64,000 nucleotides of DNA from Providencia alcalifaciens DSM 30120 (GCF_000173415.1 NZ_ABXW01000070.1:1-64000), one strand, 5' to 3'; positions 46,165 to 56,320 are shown, counted from the first letter of the stretch. Program-made: numbers and translations. The notes: generated by a model from the sequence alone, not told the origin.

Positions 46165-47364
46165 TTAAACCATTCGCTCAGTGTGGTTCATACGGCGAGC
46201 TAACGGCAGCCAGCACAATACCACCAGCATTGACATCAAAAACATCAGTAGACCAAGACTGAATTGTCCATTTTGTGGCATCAACGCTGACACCCATGTC
46301 GCCACACCAGAGCCCACATTTTGTAGTCCGCCCACCAATGCCCCTGCCGCACCAGCTAAATAGGGGAATGGCTCCATTGCGCCCGTTGTCGCCAATGGGA
46401 ATAACATGCCTGCACCGAAAAAGAAAATAGAAGCGGGAACAAGTAGTGTCCATGTATTCATGATGCCGAACCAACCAGGAACCCACATCATGACTCCTGC
46501 AGCTAAGCAAATCAGCACAGACTGCCACATAAGTGCCGAGAAACTCTTACCTTCACGCCCTGCATACCAAGCGCCAAAGAATGCCGCGGGAATAGGCAGA
46601 ATAAACAGAATACTGACCGTGATACTGCTCAGCCCTAACACTCCGCCCATCAATACACCGCTACATGCTTCAAAAACGGCGATCCCAGCTAATGCACCAA
46701 TCAACATCGTTAAGTAAGAAAGGAACGAACCGTTAGACAATAATTCACGGTATGATGCCACTAAATTATGCTTTTCTGGCGAGATTGGACGGGTTTCTGG
46801 CATCCAGCGATACATGCTTAGCAATACCCCTCCGCCCAGTAAGAATAAGAAAATATAGCAGGCATGCCAGCCAAAGAAATAGGCCAATACCCCACCAAAC
46901 ATCGGCGCTAACAGCGGGCTAACTAATACCCCCATATTTAGCAAACTGTTGGCATAACGTAACGCTGTGCCTTTATACAAGTCACGAGGCATGGTTCTTA
47001 CCATCACACCAGCAACACCGGTTCCTAATCCCTGCAAACCGCTCGCGATCGTTAATACGGTTAACGTTGGCGCGAAAATTGCGACAACCGTTGACACTAA
47101 GAAGATGGATAAACCCGCTAAAATCACAGGACGGCGGCCAATTTGGTCAGACAGAGGACCGTATAATAATTGCGAAAAACCGTAAGAAAACAGATACGCC
47201 GCCATGACGCGTTGCACAGAACCGGAAGGCTCACCGAAATAAACAGCAATTTCAGCAATAACCGGAACATAGACTGTTTGAGTCATTTGCCCAACCGCAG
47301 CGAGGGCAATCAACATCAATAATAAATTAAAATTTTCAAGCTTTCTCATTTTGCTCTCAGACAT
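46165..47364 (-). CDS. emrD: Multidrug efflux MFS transporter EmrD
   Basis: Proton-driven exporter of amphipathic compounds in the inner membrane. 399 residues with 12 membrane segments. The MFS motif A after TM2 reads GPLSDQIGRRPVIL. GTGVAGVMVRTMPRDLY, FEACSGVLMGGVLGLSS and GAMEPFPYLAGAAGALVGGLQN closely match E. coli EmrD. Two starts are possible (47364, or an internal ATG at 47349 that aligns with the E. coli N-terminus). Convergent with the zincin-like gene. Confidence 0.92.
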   Translation of the reverse strand: MSESKMRKLENFNLLLMLIALAAVGQMTQTVYVPVIAEIAVYFGEPSGSVQRVMAAYLFSYGFSQLLYGPLSDQIGRRPVILAGLSIFLVSTVVAIFAPTLTVLTIASGLQGLGTGVAGVMVRTMPRDLYKGTALRYANSLLNMGVLVSPLLAPMFGGVLAYFFGWHACYIFLFLLGGGVLLSMYRWMPETRPISPEKHNLVASYRELLSNGSFLSYLTMLIGALAGIAVFEACSGVLMGGVLGLSSITVSILFILPIPAAFFGAWYAGREGKSFSALMWQSVLICLAAGVMMWVPGWFGIMNTWTLLVPASIFFFGAGMLFPLATTGAMEPFPYLAGAAGALVGGLQNVGSGVATWVSALMPQNGQFSLGLLMFLMSMLVVLCWLPLARRMNHTERMV

Positions 47365-47789
47365 TCACAATTCCCGAGCACAATATAGCGCTGCATTATT
47401 AAGGTTTAATAACGCGAACACCTGCATTCAGGATTAAATAATAGATTTTTGTTTGTTGTTTTGCCCGTTACATTGGAATTATATAACTAGCAAACAATTG
47501 AAATTGTTCTTATGTGATTAAGATAACAAAATTTATGAATTTTTCGAGCTGGAACACCATTTTAATTTTCAATGCATTGGCAGTAATATTCGCCACCTCT
47601 GTCAACTTAACTGTACATTAAAATTACCAAACCCTCCATTTGCAGAATAATCCACTAAAACACTTTATCGATAAGCATAAACAATGAACTGATCTAGTAT
47701 GAAATCCTATTAAGTTCAGCAATGTATATCTTAAATAATTCACTGTGCTGAACACTTTCTCTGTGTTTTTTCGATAACAGGATACAGTT
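47365..47789. other. emrD-fpr divergent intergenic region
   Basis: 425 AT-rich bases. They should carry both promoters. I found no SoxS box good enough to report for fpr, and no RNA or repeat. Confidence 0.5.
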
Positions 47790-48536
47790 ATGGCAAATTG
47801 GGTAACAGGTCGGGTAGTAGAAACCAAATATTGGACGGACACTTTATTTAGTTTAGTGGTTGATGCCCCAATTCAGCCGTTTATTGCAGGACAATTTGCC
47901 AAGCTTGCCCTTGAAGTTAATGGAGAACGCGTTGCTCGCGCCTACTCCTATGTGAATGCCCCTAGTGATAATCGACTCGAATTCTATTTTGTTATCGTCC
48001 CAAATGGTAAATTGAGTCCAAAACTTGCTGAGCTACAGGTTGGCGATACACTGCAAATCACCGATGAAGCGTCGGGTTTCTTTGTGTTAGATGAAATTCC
48101 TGAATGTCGGCATCTTTGGATGCTTTCTACAGGAACAGCAATTGGTCCATTTCTCTCCATTTTACAAGAGAACAAAGGGTTAGAACGCTTCGATAAAATC
48201 GTCCTGTTACATGCCGTCCGCTACCAAAAAGACCTCAGTTACCTGCCACTAATGCAGAAGTTAGAGCAACAATTCGCAGGAAAATTACGCATTGTAACCG
48301 TAGTCAGTCGTGAACAAGTCGCCGGCTCACTGTATGGACGCGTTCCCGCATTAATTGAAGATCATCAGTTAGAGACGTTTGTGGGACTACCAATTGACGC
48401 AGAAAATTGCCACATTATGCTGTGTGGCAACCCTGAAATGGTGAGAGATACCCGCGATAAACTCAAAGACACTCATGGGCTAATAAAACATTTACGCCGT
48501 AAACCGGGGCATATTACCAGCGAGCAATATTGGTAA
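47790..48536 (+). CDS. fpr: Ferredoxin/flavodoxin-NADP+ reductase
   Basis: FAD enzyme passing electrons from NADPH to flavodoxin or ferredoxin for radical-SAM and methionine-synthase activation. 248 residues: FAD-binding RAYSYVNAP, NADP-binding STGTAIGPFLSIL, and the NADP-contact GNPEMVRDT. The C-terminal YW (HITSEQYW) stacks on FAD, as in E. coli Fpr (ends VEHYW). RBS AGGA 7 bases before ATG. In E. coli fpr lies next to glpX. Confidence 0.95.
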   Translation: MANWVTGRVVETKYWTDTLFSLVVDAPIQPFIAGQFAKLALEVNGERVARAYSYVNAPSDNRLEFYFVIVPNGKLSPKLAELQVGDTLQITDEASGFFVLDEIPECRHLWMLSTGTAIGPFLSILQENKGLERFDKIVLLHAVRYQKDLSYLPLMQKLEQQFAGKLRIVTVVSREQVAGSLYGRVPALIEDHQLETFVGLPIDAENCHIMLCGNPEMVRDTRDKLKDTHGLIKHLRRKPGHITSEQYW

Positions 48537-48547
48537 TCGTTTTACTG

Positions 48548-48970
48548 CTAAGACAGGTAATCCACATTATCTGTCTTTTCTCCATAGGGATTTTCAGTTT
48601 CCATTCCCACAAAAACGCCGCAATCAATCAACATAATCATCGTAATCAACAGTGGAAGGAAGCGCCCAATTCCCCATTGCCAAATATCGGCTAATTGGCT
48701 CACATCGATGGAATAAAGTGCAAAAGCCAATACGATCAAAGCAAACCAACCTCCCGGTTTGCCTCTATCATGTAAGCGTTTGGTAAAAATCGCCGCAAGG
48801 GGATACAGTAGTAAAATAAAGAGCACCACAATGACAGCATCAGGGATGGAAAACGCATTTTGCAGCAACGAAATTAGAGTTACGAGAATAAAGCAGCTGG
48901 CTATGCCTGCCCAAAAAGGTCGACGCCCAATTCTGCCTTTAAAGGAAAAAGCCCATTGTAGTAATGTCAT
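48548..48970 (-). CDS. yiiR: DUF805 membrane protein YiiR
   Basis: 140 residues with four hydrophobic segments and the DUF805 N-terminal pattern FSFKGRIGRRPFWAG, plus KRLHDRGKPGGWF after the second segment. Function unknown; DUF805 proteins are small inner-membrane proteins. E. coli has yiiR-yiiQ-tpiA in this neighbourhood, supporting the name. Convergent with fpr, divergent from yiiQ. Confidence 0.88.
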   Translation of the reverse strand: MTLLQWAFSFKGRIGRRPFWAGIASCFILVTLISLLQNAFSIPDAVIVVLFILLLYPLAAIFTKRLHDRGKPGGWFALIVLAFALYSIDVSQLADIWQWGIGRFLPLLITMIMLIDCGVFVGMETENPYGEKTDNVDYLS

Positions 48971-49010
48971 TGTGTGTAATCCTGATACAATATTAATCTC
49001 TGAAGAATAA

Positions 49011-49628
49011 GTGGCAGAAAAAATGGCTCAACCAATATTCCGTTCCATGTCCATCATCATAACCGCTTTTGTATGCTATTTTCCACAAATGGCGCTGTCT
49101 CAAAAGGTACCCACTTTACCCGATACTGACTTAAGCGTGGCTTATTTAGCGCCCGATGCGCCGACCTTTAATCTCACTATTCCAGAGCTACGCAATCAGT
49201 TCAATCAAACGTATAAAGACTTGTATCTTCATGAATACAAAGTTATTGCTAGCCAAGATATCTCCGCACCCTATATCCGTGCCGCATCACGCATTAATCA
49301 GCAAATATACTCTTCCGCTGTTCTTGAACGAGGCAGCGAGAAAATTAAAAGCTTGCAGATCACTTTGCTCCCTACTGACAATGAAGCGGATGCACAAGAG
49401 AATCGACAATTAATTGAACGTTATATTATCGCCATCATCCACCAATTTGATCCTAACGTTTCAATGGATAAAGCCCCTGAGCTAACAGCCGCACTCAACA
49501 AATTTATGGCAAATAAAAATCCAACGCGTGCTGAAGAGGCAAGATTGGGTGCGTTACGGTATATTTTGGTAAAAAGTGATAATAATGTGCTTACTTTTGC
49601 TGTTGAACCGATTAAGCTAGAGCAATAA
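49011..49628 (+). CDS. yiiQ: DUF1454 periplasmic protein YiiQ
   Basis: About 205 residues with an N-terminal signal peptide (IIITAFVCYFPQMALSQ) and a soluble remainder (SVAYLAPDAPTFNLTIPELR, FMANKNPTRAEEARLGALRYILVK) typical of DUF1454. Function unknown. Starts either at GTG 49011 or ATG 49023; neither RBS is strong. The order yiiR-yiiQ-tpiA matches E. coli, which is the main reason for the name. Confidence 0.85.
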   Translation: MAEKMAQPIFRSMSIIITAFVCYFPQMALSQKVPTLPDTDLSVAYLAPDAPTFNLTIPELRNQFNQTYKDLYLHEYKVIASQDISAPYIRAASRINQQIYSSAVLERGSEKIKSLQITLLPTDNEADAQENRQLIERYIIAIIHQFDPNVSMDKAPELTAALNKFMANKNPTRAEEARLGALRYILVKSDNNVLTFAVEPIKLEQ

Positions 49629-49845
49629 GCTCTCGAAGACGATAAGTTTTCAAAGTCAATAAATAGACTAAATGGATGATGATCACGCTCTGACAATAAG
49701 CATGATGAAAAGCAAAGCTATTATTATCCATTGTTCCTATAATGCAGGAACAGCGACAGAAACGTCTCGTTGCGCGTAATTCGTTGATCGCGTGATGAAA
49801 AACTAATTGATTAATCATTCAAACTTCTTGGTTGGAGGAAATAAC

Positions 49846-50616
49846 ATGCGACATCCATTGGTAATGGGTAACTGGAAACTGAACGGCAGCACCCAGATGG
49901 TCAATGAGCTAATTGCTGGTCTGCGTAATGAACTGAGCAGCGTTGATGGCTGTGACGTGGCGATTGCACCACCCGCTATCTACTTAACTCAAGCTAAACA
50001 CGCTATTGCAGGCAGCCGCATCGCATTAGGCGCACAAAACGTTGACGTCAACCTGTCTGGCGCATTCACTGGTGAAACTTCAGCTGAAATGCTGAAAGAC
50101 ATCGGTGCAAAATACATCATCATCGGTCACTCAGAGCGTCGTACTTATCACAAAGAAAGCGATGAGTTCGTTGCGAAAAAATTCGCAGTGCTGAAAGAGC
50201 AAGGATTAATCCCAGTTCTGTGTATCGGTGAAAGCGAAGCTGAAAATGAAGCTGGCAAAACTGAAGAAGTGTGTGCTCGCCAAATCGATGCTGTTCTGAA
50301 CACATTAGGTGCCGAAGCATTCCAAGGTGCGGTTATTGCTTATGAACCAATTTGGGCTATCGGAACAGGCAAATCAGCAACGCCAGCACAAGCACAAGCT
50401 ATCCATAAATTCATTCGTAGCCACATTGCGAAGAAAGATGCTGCTATCGCTGAACAAGTCATTATTCAATACGGCGGTTCAGTTAACGCAAGCAACGCTG
50501 CTGAGTTATTCACTCAACCGGATATTGATGGTGCTTTAGTGGGTGGAGCGTCCTTAAAAGCAGATGCTTTCGCCGTCATTGTTAAAGCTGCAGCAGAAGC
50601 TAAAAAATCAAAATAA
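49846..50616 (+). CDS. tpiA: Triosephosphate isomerase
   Basis: Interconverts dihydroxyacetone phosphate and glyceraldehyde-3-phosphate. The 256-residue TIM barrel has all catalytic elements: GNWKLNGS with the lysine near residue 12, [11 protein letters not shown] with the catalytic histidine, [15 protein letters not shown] with the glutamate and the flexible loop 6, and YGGSVNASN. The start is the ATG 49846 with GGAGG RBS; an upstream 13-codon extension is spurious. Strong terminator downstream. Confidence 0.97.
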   Translation: MRHPLVMGNWKLNGSTQMVNELIAGLRNELSSVDGCDVAIAPPAIYLTQAKHAIAGSRIALGAQNVDVNLSGAFTGETSAEMLKDIGAKYIIIGHSERRTYHKESDEFVAKKFAVLKEQGLIPVLCIGESEAENEAGKTEEVCARQIDAVLNTLGAEAFQGAVIAYEPIWAIGTGKSATPAQAQAIHKFIRSHIAKKDAAIAEQVIIQYGGSVNASNAAELFTQPDIDGALVGGASLKADAFAVIVKAAAEAKKSK

Positions 50617-50636
50617 TTACGTTTTATTTTTAATTA

Positions 50637-50667
50637 AACGCCTATTTTATTTAAATAGGCGTTTTTA
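50637..50667 (+). terminator. Terminator after tpiA
   Basis: AACGCCTATTT..AAATAGGCGTT stem followed by TTTTT. Confidence 0.88.
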
Positions 50668-51142
50668 TTTTTAATACCCTAAGATTAAATAATAAAAACC
50701 AATATTTATAAATAATTTTAAAATTATGACATGAAAATCAAATCACAATGTTTAACTCCACATTAAAATAGTGACAATATAAATATCAGACTATCTTCAC
50801 TCTCATTGGAAATAACGATAAAAAACCGAATAAACACAGACTGATAGATGCAACCATATTAGCTAACCCACTAATTTAAATAGCTATCACATCAAAAAAT
50901 AACAATAGACAATATCACGGAAGTTCATTTAGATTGCTTGCATCGGCTTGCCGATTATTTAAGAAAATAATATTTTAGTCATCACACTAATAATATATCA
51001 AAGATATCAATGAACCTTATTAATTGTAATTAAACCCTTGGACTTTCAATACAAAAGCCCATATTCAATCTTTTATAATTAATTTGTGCGCCCATTGAAA
51101 ATAAAATCATTAGATAATTAAAGCATTCTATAAAGGATGAAT
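50668..51142. other. Leader region of the OmpG-like porin gene
   Basis: About 475 AT-rich bases after the tpiA terminator. A perfect small hairpin ATCGGC-TT-GCCGAT (50942-50955) stands out in this AT-rich context and could be an operator. No gene or RNA recognised. Confidence 0.5.
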
Positions 51143-52087
51143 ATGAAGTCTATAACAGGTTTAATTCTTAGCACAGCAATCATTTTTCCAACCATCAGTT
51201 ATTCTCAATCCACTGAAGACCATTGGCGAGTCAAAACCAATGTGTATCTTGAGCTTGAAGAGTATCAAGGTCAACGAGACTCACAGAATAACAAAGTGTA
51301 TGACAAAGCCAGCATGATTGGTAAGTTATCACTAACTAATCCAACATCAACGTGGTCTTTTGATCTAGAACACCGAGAATCATTAAGAAATCACGGAAAG
51401 AACTTTTCCAACTCTCGCGATTCCTACATTCGTAACCGAACCCAAATCGGAGCAACCAAACAATTTATCAAGGATAAAATCTCTAATCTCGATATCAATT
51501 TTACCTATCGCAAAGAATCAAATGATGGAACTCCAGGTACACAATCCCGTTCATCTAATAGTTTGTATTGGCTAATGCCTTCAGGTTCAATCTACCTTGA
51601 TAGCAGATGGACATTTGATTTTTGGGGGGCTTTTTACTATTACAGCAATTTCTATGAAGCCAACAGCTACGAATTTGAATCAGAAGTGGGCGTGAGCTAC
51701 AAACTCACCGATGATATTAAGGCCAGACTCAGTTATTACAGCGATAAAGCGTGGGATAATGAATTCACTACGCAATCTTTACAACGTCAGATTCGCCTTG
51801 GCTTACCAGTCACCATTAACCAAAACTGGAGTATTTCCCCTTATTTCCGTTATCTCATTGCTGACATTGAATACAACAATAAAGGATATACAACCCAGCA
51901 ATTACGCAGCGGCTACCGCATCGGAACTCAAGTGGAATACAAAGTGACGCCTAAGTTAGCCTTATGGGCGGGCGCGGCTTACGAACCGACTAACTGGAAA
52001 TACCCGAAAGGCAATGAAAAAACATCAGGGAATAGCAATAAGCAGACAATGTATCTTGGTCAATTGGGTGTGAAATATAGCTGGTAA
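51143..52087 (+). CDS. OmpG-like monomeric outer-membrane porin
   Basis: 314 residues with a signal peptide ending SYSQS. The barrel has many alternating strands and a C-terminal tryptophan (GQLGVKYSW). Several segments recall E. coli OmpG (301 residues, 14 strands): KLTDDIKARLSYY, EFTTQSLQRQIRLGLPVTI followed by WSISPYFRYLI, and LALWAGAAYE. OmpG is an unselective channel taking up oligosaccharides. I would call the family OmpG (PF09381) with the alternative of a KdgM-type porin. The start is the second of two ATGs, 6 bases after AAAGGA. Convergent with sbp. Confidence 0.75.
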   Translation: MKSITGLILSTAIIFPTISYSQSTEDHWRVKTNVYLELEEYQGQRDSQNNKVYDKASMIGKLSLTNPTSTWSFDLEHRESLRNHGKNFSNSRDSYIRNRTQIGATKQFIKDKISNLDINFTYRKESNDGTPGTQSRSSNSLYWLMPSGSIYLDSRWTFDFWGAFYYYSNFYEANSYEFESEVGVSYKLTDDIKARLSYYSDKAWDNEFTTQSLQRQIRLGLPVTINQNWSISPYFRYLIADIEYNNKGYTTQQLRSGYRIGTQVEYKVTPKLALWAGAAYEPTNWKYPKGNEKTSGNSNKQTMYLGQLGVKYSW

Positions 52088-52096
52088 GCTATATAC

Positions 52097-52145
52097 CTAG
52101 CCGCCCTCCAGCTATCAAGGGCGGCTAGATACTGAATTTTTTCTC
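52097..52145. terminator. Terminator between the OmpG-like gene and sbp
   Basis: CTAGCCGCCCT (52097-52107) and AGGGCGGCTAG (52118-52128), a perfect 11-bp stem; a T-run follows about 8 bases later at 52137-52142. Confidence 0.7.
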
Positions 52146-52155
52146 TCTCTAATGG

Positions 52156-53172
52156 CTAACGGCGAATGATTTCATCGAAAACTCCGCCGTTAGCAAAATG
52201 TGTTTCCTGTGCTTTTTGCCAGCCACCAAAATTGTCATCAACGGTGAGTAATTTCAATTGAGGAAATTGCCCTTGATACGCTTTCGCGACTTGAGCATCA
52301 CGAGGACGATAATAATTTTTCGCGGCAATTTCTTGTCCTTTTGGCGAGTACAAGAATTCTAAATAGGCTTGTGCCACTTCACGGTGATCTCGCTTGTCCA
52401 CGGTCTTATCAACAACCGCAACTGTTGGCTCCGCCAAAATAGAAATACTTGGCGTGACGATTTCAAAATCCCCTTTAGCCCCTAATTCATTAATCGCTAA
52501 TAGTGCTTCATTCTCCCACGCGATCAAGACATCACCAATACCGCGCTCGACAAAACTGTTCGTTGCCCCTCTCGCTCCGGAATCCAGCACTTCCACATTT
52601 TGATATAGCTGTTTTACAAACTGTTTGGCTTTTTCAGGATCATGATGATTTTTTTCTAATCCATATCCCCATGCCGCCAAATAATTCCACCGTGCTCCCC
52701 CTGATGTTTTAGGGTTTGGCGTCACGACTGAAACGTCTTTACGAATCAAATCATCCCAATCACGAATATTTTTTGGGTTATCTTTACGCACTAAAAAGAC
52801 AATAGTCGATGTGTAAGGAGCTGAATTATCTGGTAGTTTTTTCAACCAACCTGAATTAATTTTGCCACTCTGGGCAATCGCATCGACATCATATGCTAAT
52901 GCAAGCGTGACGACATCCGCCTCTAAACCGTTAATAACGGAGGTTGCTTGTTTACCAGAGCCACCATGTGATTGTCGTACTGTGACGGTATCCCCTGTTT
53001 TCGCTTTCCAATAATCACCAAATTCCTGATTATATTGACGATAAAACTCACGAGTTGGATCATAAGAGACATTTAATATTTGAATGTCTTTCGCCCATGT
53101 CCCCGCAGTTAATAACAATAAAGAGAATGCCGCTATGGGATAGCGAGAACTTTGCCAGAAACGTACCATCAT
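52156..53172 (-). CDS. sbp: Periplasmic sulfate-binding protein
   Basis: Captures sulfate (and thiosulfate) for the CysTWA ABC importer. About 338 residues with a signal peptide ([12 protein letters not shown], cleaved before [12 protein letters not shown]). Ligand-site segments [27 protein letters not shown] and [25 protein letters not shown] are those of Sbp. The start at the ATG after GGAGAAAAGG is preferred over one four codons upstream. sbp next to pfkA matches E. coli. No transporter genes here, as in E. coli. Confidence 0.95.
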   Translation of the reverse strand: MMVRFWQSSRYPIAAFSLLLLTAGTWAKDIQILNVSYDPTREFYRQYNQEFGDYWKAKTGDTVTVRQSHGGSGKQATSVINGLEADVVTLALAYDVDAIAQSGKINSGWLKKLPDNSAPYTSTIVFLVRKDNPKNIRDWDDLIRKDVSVVTPNPKTSGGARWNYLAAWGYGLEKNHHDPEKAKQFVKQLYQNVEVLDSGARGATNSFVERGIGDVLIAWENEALLAINELGAKGDFEIVTPSISILAEPTVAVVDKTVDKRDHREVAQAYLEFLYSPKGQEIAAKNYYRPRDAQVAKAYQGQFPQLKLLTVDDNFGGWQKAQETHFANGGVFDEIIRR

Positions 53173-53352
53173 CCTTTTCTCCATTAATTGAAAACAGGAT
53201 CAGGCTGACAGATACCCGCAACAACGGGAAATACCGAAAAGGTAAATCTTATACATAAGAGGAATATCGGAGGGAATATGCATAATCTTCGCCGATATGA
53301 TCAGCCTATAGCCAACCATACCGGTGAGATTTGCAATGACAGAGGAGAAAAA

Positions 53353-54330
53353 TTAGTACAGTTTTTTCGCTGTTTCCAGCCAATCTTTCTTAAAGACGCG
53401 TTTCATGTTCATTACCGCATCAATAATATCATGGTGAACTAATTTTTCATTTTGGATCCCAACACAGCGCCCGCCATAGCCTTCAAGCAATAGCTGAATA
53501 GAATATGCGCCCATACGAGAAGCCAGAATACGGTCATAAGCCACTGGCGAGCCACCACGCTGAATATGCCCTAATACCGTAGCGCGAGTTTCATGGTGAG
53601 TTTCTGCTTCAATATATTTCGCTAACTCGTCAACATCACAAACGTGCTCAGTGATCGCCACAATCGCATGACGCTTACCTTTTTCAATGCCACGCTTAAT
53701 TTCAGCTAATAATTCTTCACGGTTAAATGGCATTTCTTGTTCTGGCAGCACTAAGAATTCACAGCCGCCCGCTATCGCCGCAGATAGCGTTAAATCACCA
53801 CAATAGCGCCCCATCACTTCCACGATAGAGATACGTTTATGGGAAGTGGATGTATCACGTAAGCGGTCAATCGCTTCAACAACGGTTTCTAGCGCAGTGA
53901 AATAACCAATTGTGTAGTCTGTTCCAGCAACGTCATTATCAATCGTGCCAGGTAAACCAATACATGGGAAACCTAATTCAGTTAAGCATTTTGCACCTAA
54001 GTAAGAACCATCACCACCAATGACAACAAGTGCATCGATATGATTTTTCTTCAGGTTTTCAACTGCTATCGCACGGACTTTTTCATCACGGAATTGAGGG
54101 AAACGCGCAGAACCTAAGAATGTGCCGCCACGGTTGATCATATCTGAAACGCTATAACGGTCTAATTGCTTCATACGGTTTTCATAAAGACCGAGGTATC
54201 CATCAAAAATACCCATAACTTCCAAGCCTTCCGCTAACGCCGCACGAACCACGCCGCGAATTGCTGCGTTCATACCCGGTGCGTCTCCACCGCTCGTTAA
54301 AACCCCAATTCTTTTAATCTGCTTGACCAT
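53353..54330 (-). CDS. pfkA: 6-phosphofructokinase I
   Basis: ATP-dependent phosphorylation of fructose-6-phosphate, the main glycolytic control point. 325 residues with [16 protein letters not shown] at the N-terminus, [10 protein letters not shown], the catalytic aspartate region [26 protein letters not shown], and [15 protein letters not shown]. coli PfkA is 320 residues with the same motifs. A Cra-like site lies about 120 bases upstream, suggesting repression of glycolysis by Cra as known in E. coli. Confidence 0.97.
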   Translation of the reverse strand: MVKQIKRIGVLTSGGDAPGMNAAIRGVVRAALAEGLEVMGIFDGYLGLYENRMKQLDRYSVSDMINRGGTFLGSARFPQFRDEKVRAIAVENLKKNHIDALVVIGGDGSYLGAKCLTELGFPCIGLPGTIDNDVAGTDYTIGYFTALETVVEAIDRLRDTSTSHKRISIVEVMGRYCGDLTLSAAIAGGCEFLVLPEQEMPFNREELLAEIKRGIEKGKRHAIVAITEHVCDVDELAKYIEAETHHETRATVLGHIQRGGSPVAYDRILASRMGAYSIQLLLEGYGGRCVGIQNEKLVHHDIIDAVMNMKRVFKKDWLETAKKLY

Positions 54331-54681
54331 GATGACCTCTGATTAATGAACATAAATTGCAAATCTATGAAAAAACTACCGCACTATTTCCGCTTCCGCC
54401 TGGCAAACTGTTCCGCCTAACAGGCAGTTAATACTCACCACACCATAGTGCTGAATTGATTCACCTAGCGAAATAATACGACAGCGCAGGGATTATGCAT
54501 GCGTTTTACCGCCAATTTTTATGTTTTCTTGTGATCTCGATTACATAATTTTAGCTCAAATGACGAAAATCAACCTATCGCGCACAATCATCTTACTTCG
54601 AAGTACAAATTAAGTCTCGATGATAGCATGTTAATCTATATGCGACGCCATCATTACAAGCTGAACACGACTTTCCTATAA
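54331..54681. other. pfkA upstream region
   Basis: 351 bases between pfkA and the next gene's terminator. They carry the Cra-like palindrome (54450-54463) and a direct repeat TTCCGCCT (54394-54401 and 54411-54418). E. coli has cpxP-fieF in this position relative to pfkA; fieF is not present here. Confidence 0.5.
54450..54463. promoter_or_regulatory. Cra (FruR)-like operator upstream of pfkA
   Basis: GCTGAATTGATTCA fits the Cra palindrome TGAAWCGWTTCA at all but one position. It lies about 120 bases upstream of the pfkA start. Confidence 0.55.
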
Positions 54682-54705
54682 AAAAAGCACCCGAAGGTGC
54701 TTTTT
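54682..54705. terminator. Terminator after the cdsA-type gene
   Basis: AAAAAGCACC-CGAA-GGTGCTTTTT, with a CGAA tetraloop; symmetrical, serving the minus-strand gene at 54738. Confidence 0.88.
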
Positions 54706-54737
54706 GCTATTTAGCGATTTGCCCATAATATAAAAAA

Positions 54738-55682
54738 TTAAGTATAAAAATAACGGGTTAAATGGAAGAAAATAGGTGCGGCAAAACATAAAGAGTCAAT
54801 TCTATCTAGCATTCCGCCATGCCCTTCAATAATCGCGCCAAAATCCTTAATCCCGCTATCACGCTTAATTGCAGACATACACAAACCGCCCACAAAGCCC
54901 ATTAACGTAATCGCCAATGACATTAACCCTGCCGCCCACCAACTAAATGGGGTGACCCAGTACAAGCAAATACCAATGAGCACCGAGCTTAATATGCCGC
55001 CGATAAACCCTTCCACCGTTTTATTTGGGCTCAACTTAGGCACGATAGGGTGTTTACCGAGTAGCTTACCGAAGACATATTGCAACACATCAGAAATCTG
55101 CGTCACCACAATTAGGAACAGCAACAGCTTCACGTTTTCCCCTTGATACCCTTCAATATTCAGCATCAATAACGCGGGTACATGACTTAAACAAAAAACC
55201 GTGACCAACATGCCCCACTGAATTTTGGCGGTACGTTCTAGGAAATGGTAGGTATCCCCAGCCAAAGCGATACGTGTCGGTAAAAATAAGAACACAAATA
55301 CAGGGACAAAAATCGAAAACATCCCGTACCATTCAATACCAACCAATACATATTGCAGCGGCAGGAAGACAAAGAAACACCAGAAAAGCGCCTCGTGATC
55401 ACTACGACGCGTTGGCGCTAACGTCACAAACTCCCTTAATGCAAAGAAAGAGATCAGCGCAAATAAAATCACCACGCCAATATGACCAATCACTACCGCC
55501 AAAACGCAGATAATACACATCACCCACCAAGCACGGATGCGCGCATTCAGGTTATCAATCGTCGGATTGCTTTTCTCGCCAGAATAACGGTATGCCAAGA
55601 TGCCGCCAATGACGCTGGCGACCATCAAGACACCGAAAACACCGGATAATAATAGGGCTAATTCGCCATCCCAAAGACTCAT
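54738..55682 (-). CDS. Phosphatidate cytidylyltransferase paralogue (CdsA/YnbB type)
   Basis: 314-residue inner-membrane protein with about eight membrane segments. It carries the full CDP-diglyceride synthase signature near the C-terminus (SAIKRDSGIKDFGAIIEG, then HGGMLDRIDS) and the SPNKTVEGFIGG block. CdsA makes CDP-diacylglycerol from phosphatidate and CTP. It is more like the E. coli accessory protein YnbB in length than the essential CdsA, whose gene normally sits near uppS. Overlaps the upstream acyltransferase by 4 bases (ATGA), so the pair is translationally coupled. Confidence 0.85.
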   Translation of the reverse strand: MSLWDGELALLLSGVFGVLMVASVIGGILAYRYSGEKSNPTIDNLNARIRAWWVMCIICVLAVVIGHIGVVILFALISFFALREFVTLAPTRRSDHEALFWCFFVFLPLQYVLVGIEWYGMFSIFVPVFVFLFLPTRIALAGDTYHFLERTAKIQWGMLVTVFCLSHVPALLMLNIEGYQGENVKLLLFLIVVTQISDVLQYVFGKLLGKHPIVPKLSPNKTVEGFIGGILSSVLIGICLYWVTPFSWWAAGLMSLAITLMGFVGGLCMSAIKRDSGIKDFGAIIEGHGGMLDRIDSLCFAAPIFFHLTRYFYT

Positions 55683-56320
55683 GGCATCATCTCCTCAAGT
55701 GCAGCTTTTGCTCTTTGCAAAAAATCTGCTTTATTTTCGTTTTCCGTTAACGGTGATAACGGCTTACCGACAGTTGCTGAGCAAATGATAGGAACCACGA
55801 GCTTTGTTCCTTTCGGTAGTACTCGATTTAAATTTTCCAAATACACTGGCACCACTTCAACATTGGGGTATTTTTTCGCTAAATGATAAATCCCGCTTTT
55901 GAAGCTACCGAGCTCTTCGCCATCTCCACGGGTTCCTTCAGGAAATAAAATCAGCGAATGGTTAGCGGTGAGTACCGCTTCTAGCGGTTCAAGGACAGAC
56001 TCTTTAGCGGGCTTGTCCCCTTTTCTATCAACCAGCACAGCTCGAAATACGTTATTAACGAGATAACGACGAAATGACGAACCGTCCCAATAATCTTTGG
56101 CAGCAACAGGGTGAACAAAATGGCGCATTAATGGCGGTAATCCCGACCAAATCACTAAACCGTCGAGGTGACTTGAATGATTGGCATAGTAAATACGGGG
56201 AGTAATTGCAGGCTGACATCCTACCCAACGTGTACGGACTCCTGTTAATAAACGACAAGTGCCGGACAACAGCATTCCCATTCCTTTCGCCAATAGAGAA
56301 ACTCGCTGTGTTTTTTCCAT
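55679..56320 (-). CDS. 1-acyl-glycerol-3-phosphate acyltransferase-like protein (PlsC family)
   Basis: 213 residues from the chosen start (MEKTQRVSLLAK, with AAGGA 7 bases upstream); longer in-frame starts at 56341 and 56497 exist but the added part looks non-coding. Motif I NHSSHLD (H48 to D53, HX4D) and motif III FPEGTRGDGEELGSFKSGIYHLA are intact, so it is probably an active lysophosphatidate acyltransferase. Its product would be the substrate of the overlapping cdsA-type gene, making a two-step lysophosphatidate to CDP-diacylglycerol module. Confidence 0.85.
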   Translation of the reverse strand: MEKTQRVSLLAKGMGMLLSGTCRLLTGVRTRWVGCQPAITPRIYYANHSSHLDGLVIWSGLPPLMRHFVHPVAAKDYWDGSSFRRYLVNNVFRAVLVDRKGDKPAKESVLEPLEAVLTANHSLILFPEGTRGDGEELGSFKSGIYHLAKKYPNVEVVPVYLENLNRVLPKGTKLVVPIICSATVGKPLSPLTENENKADFLQRAKAALEEMMP

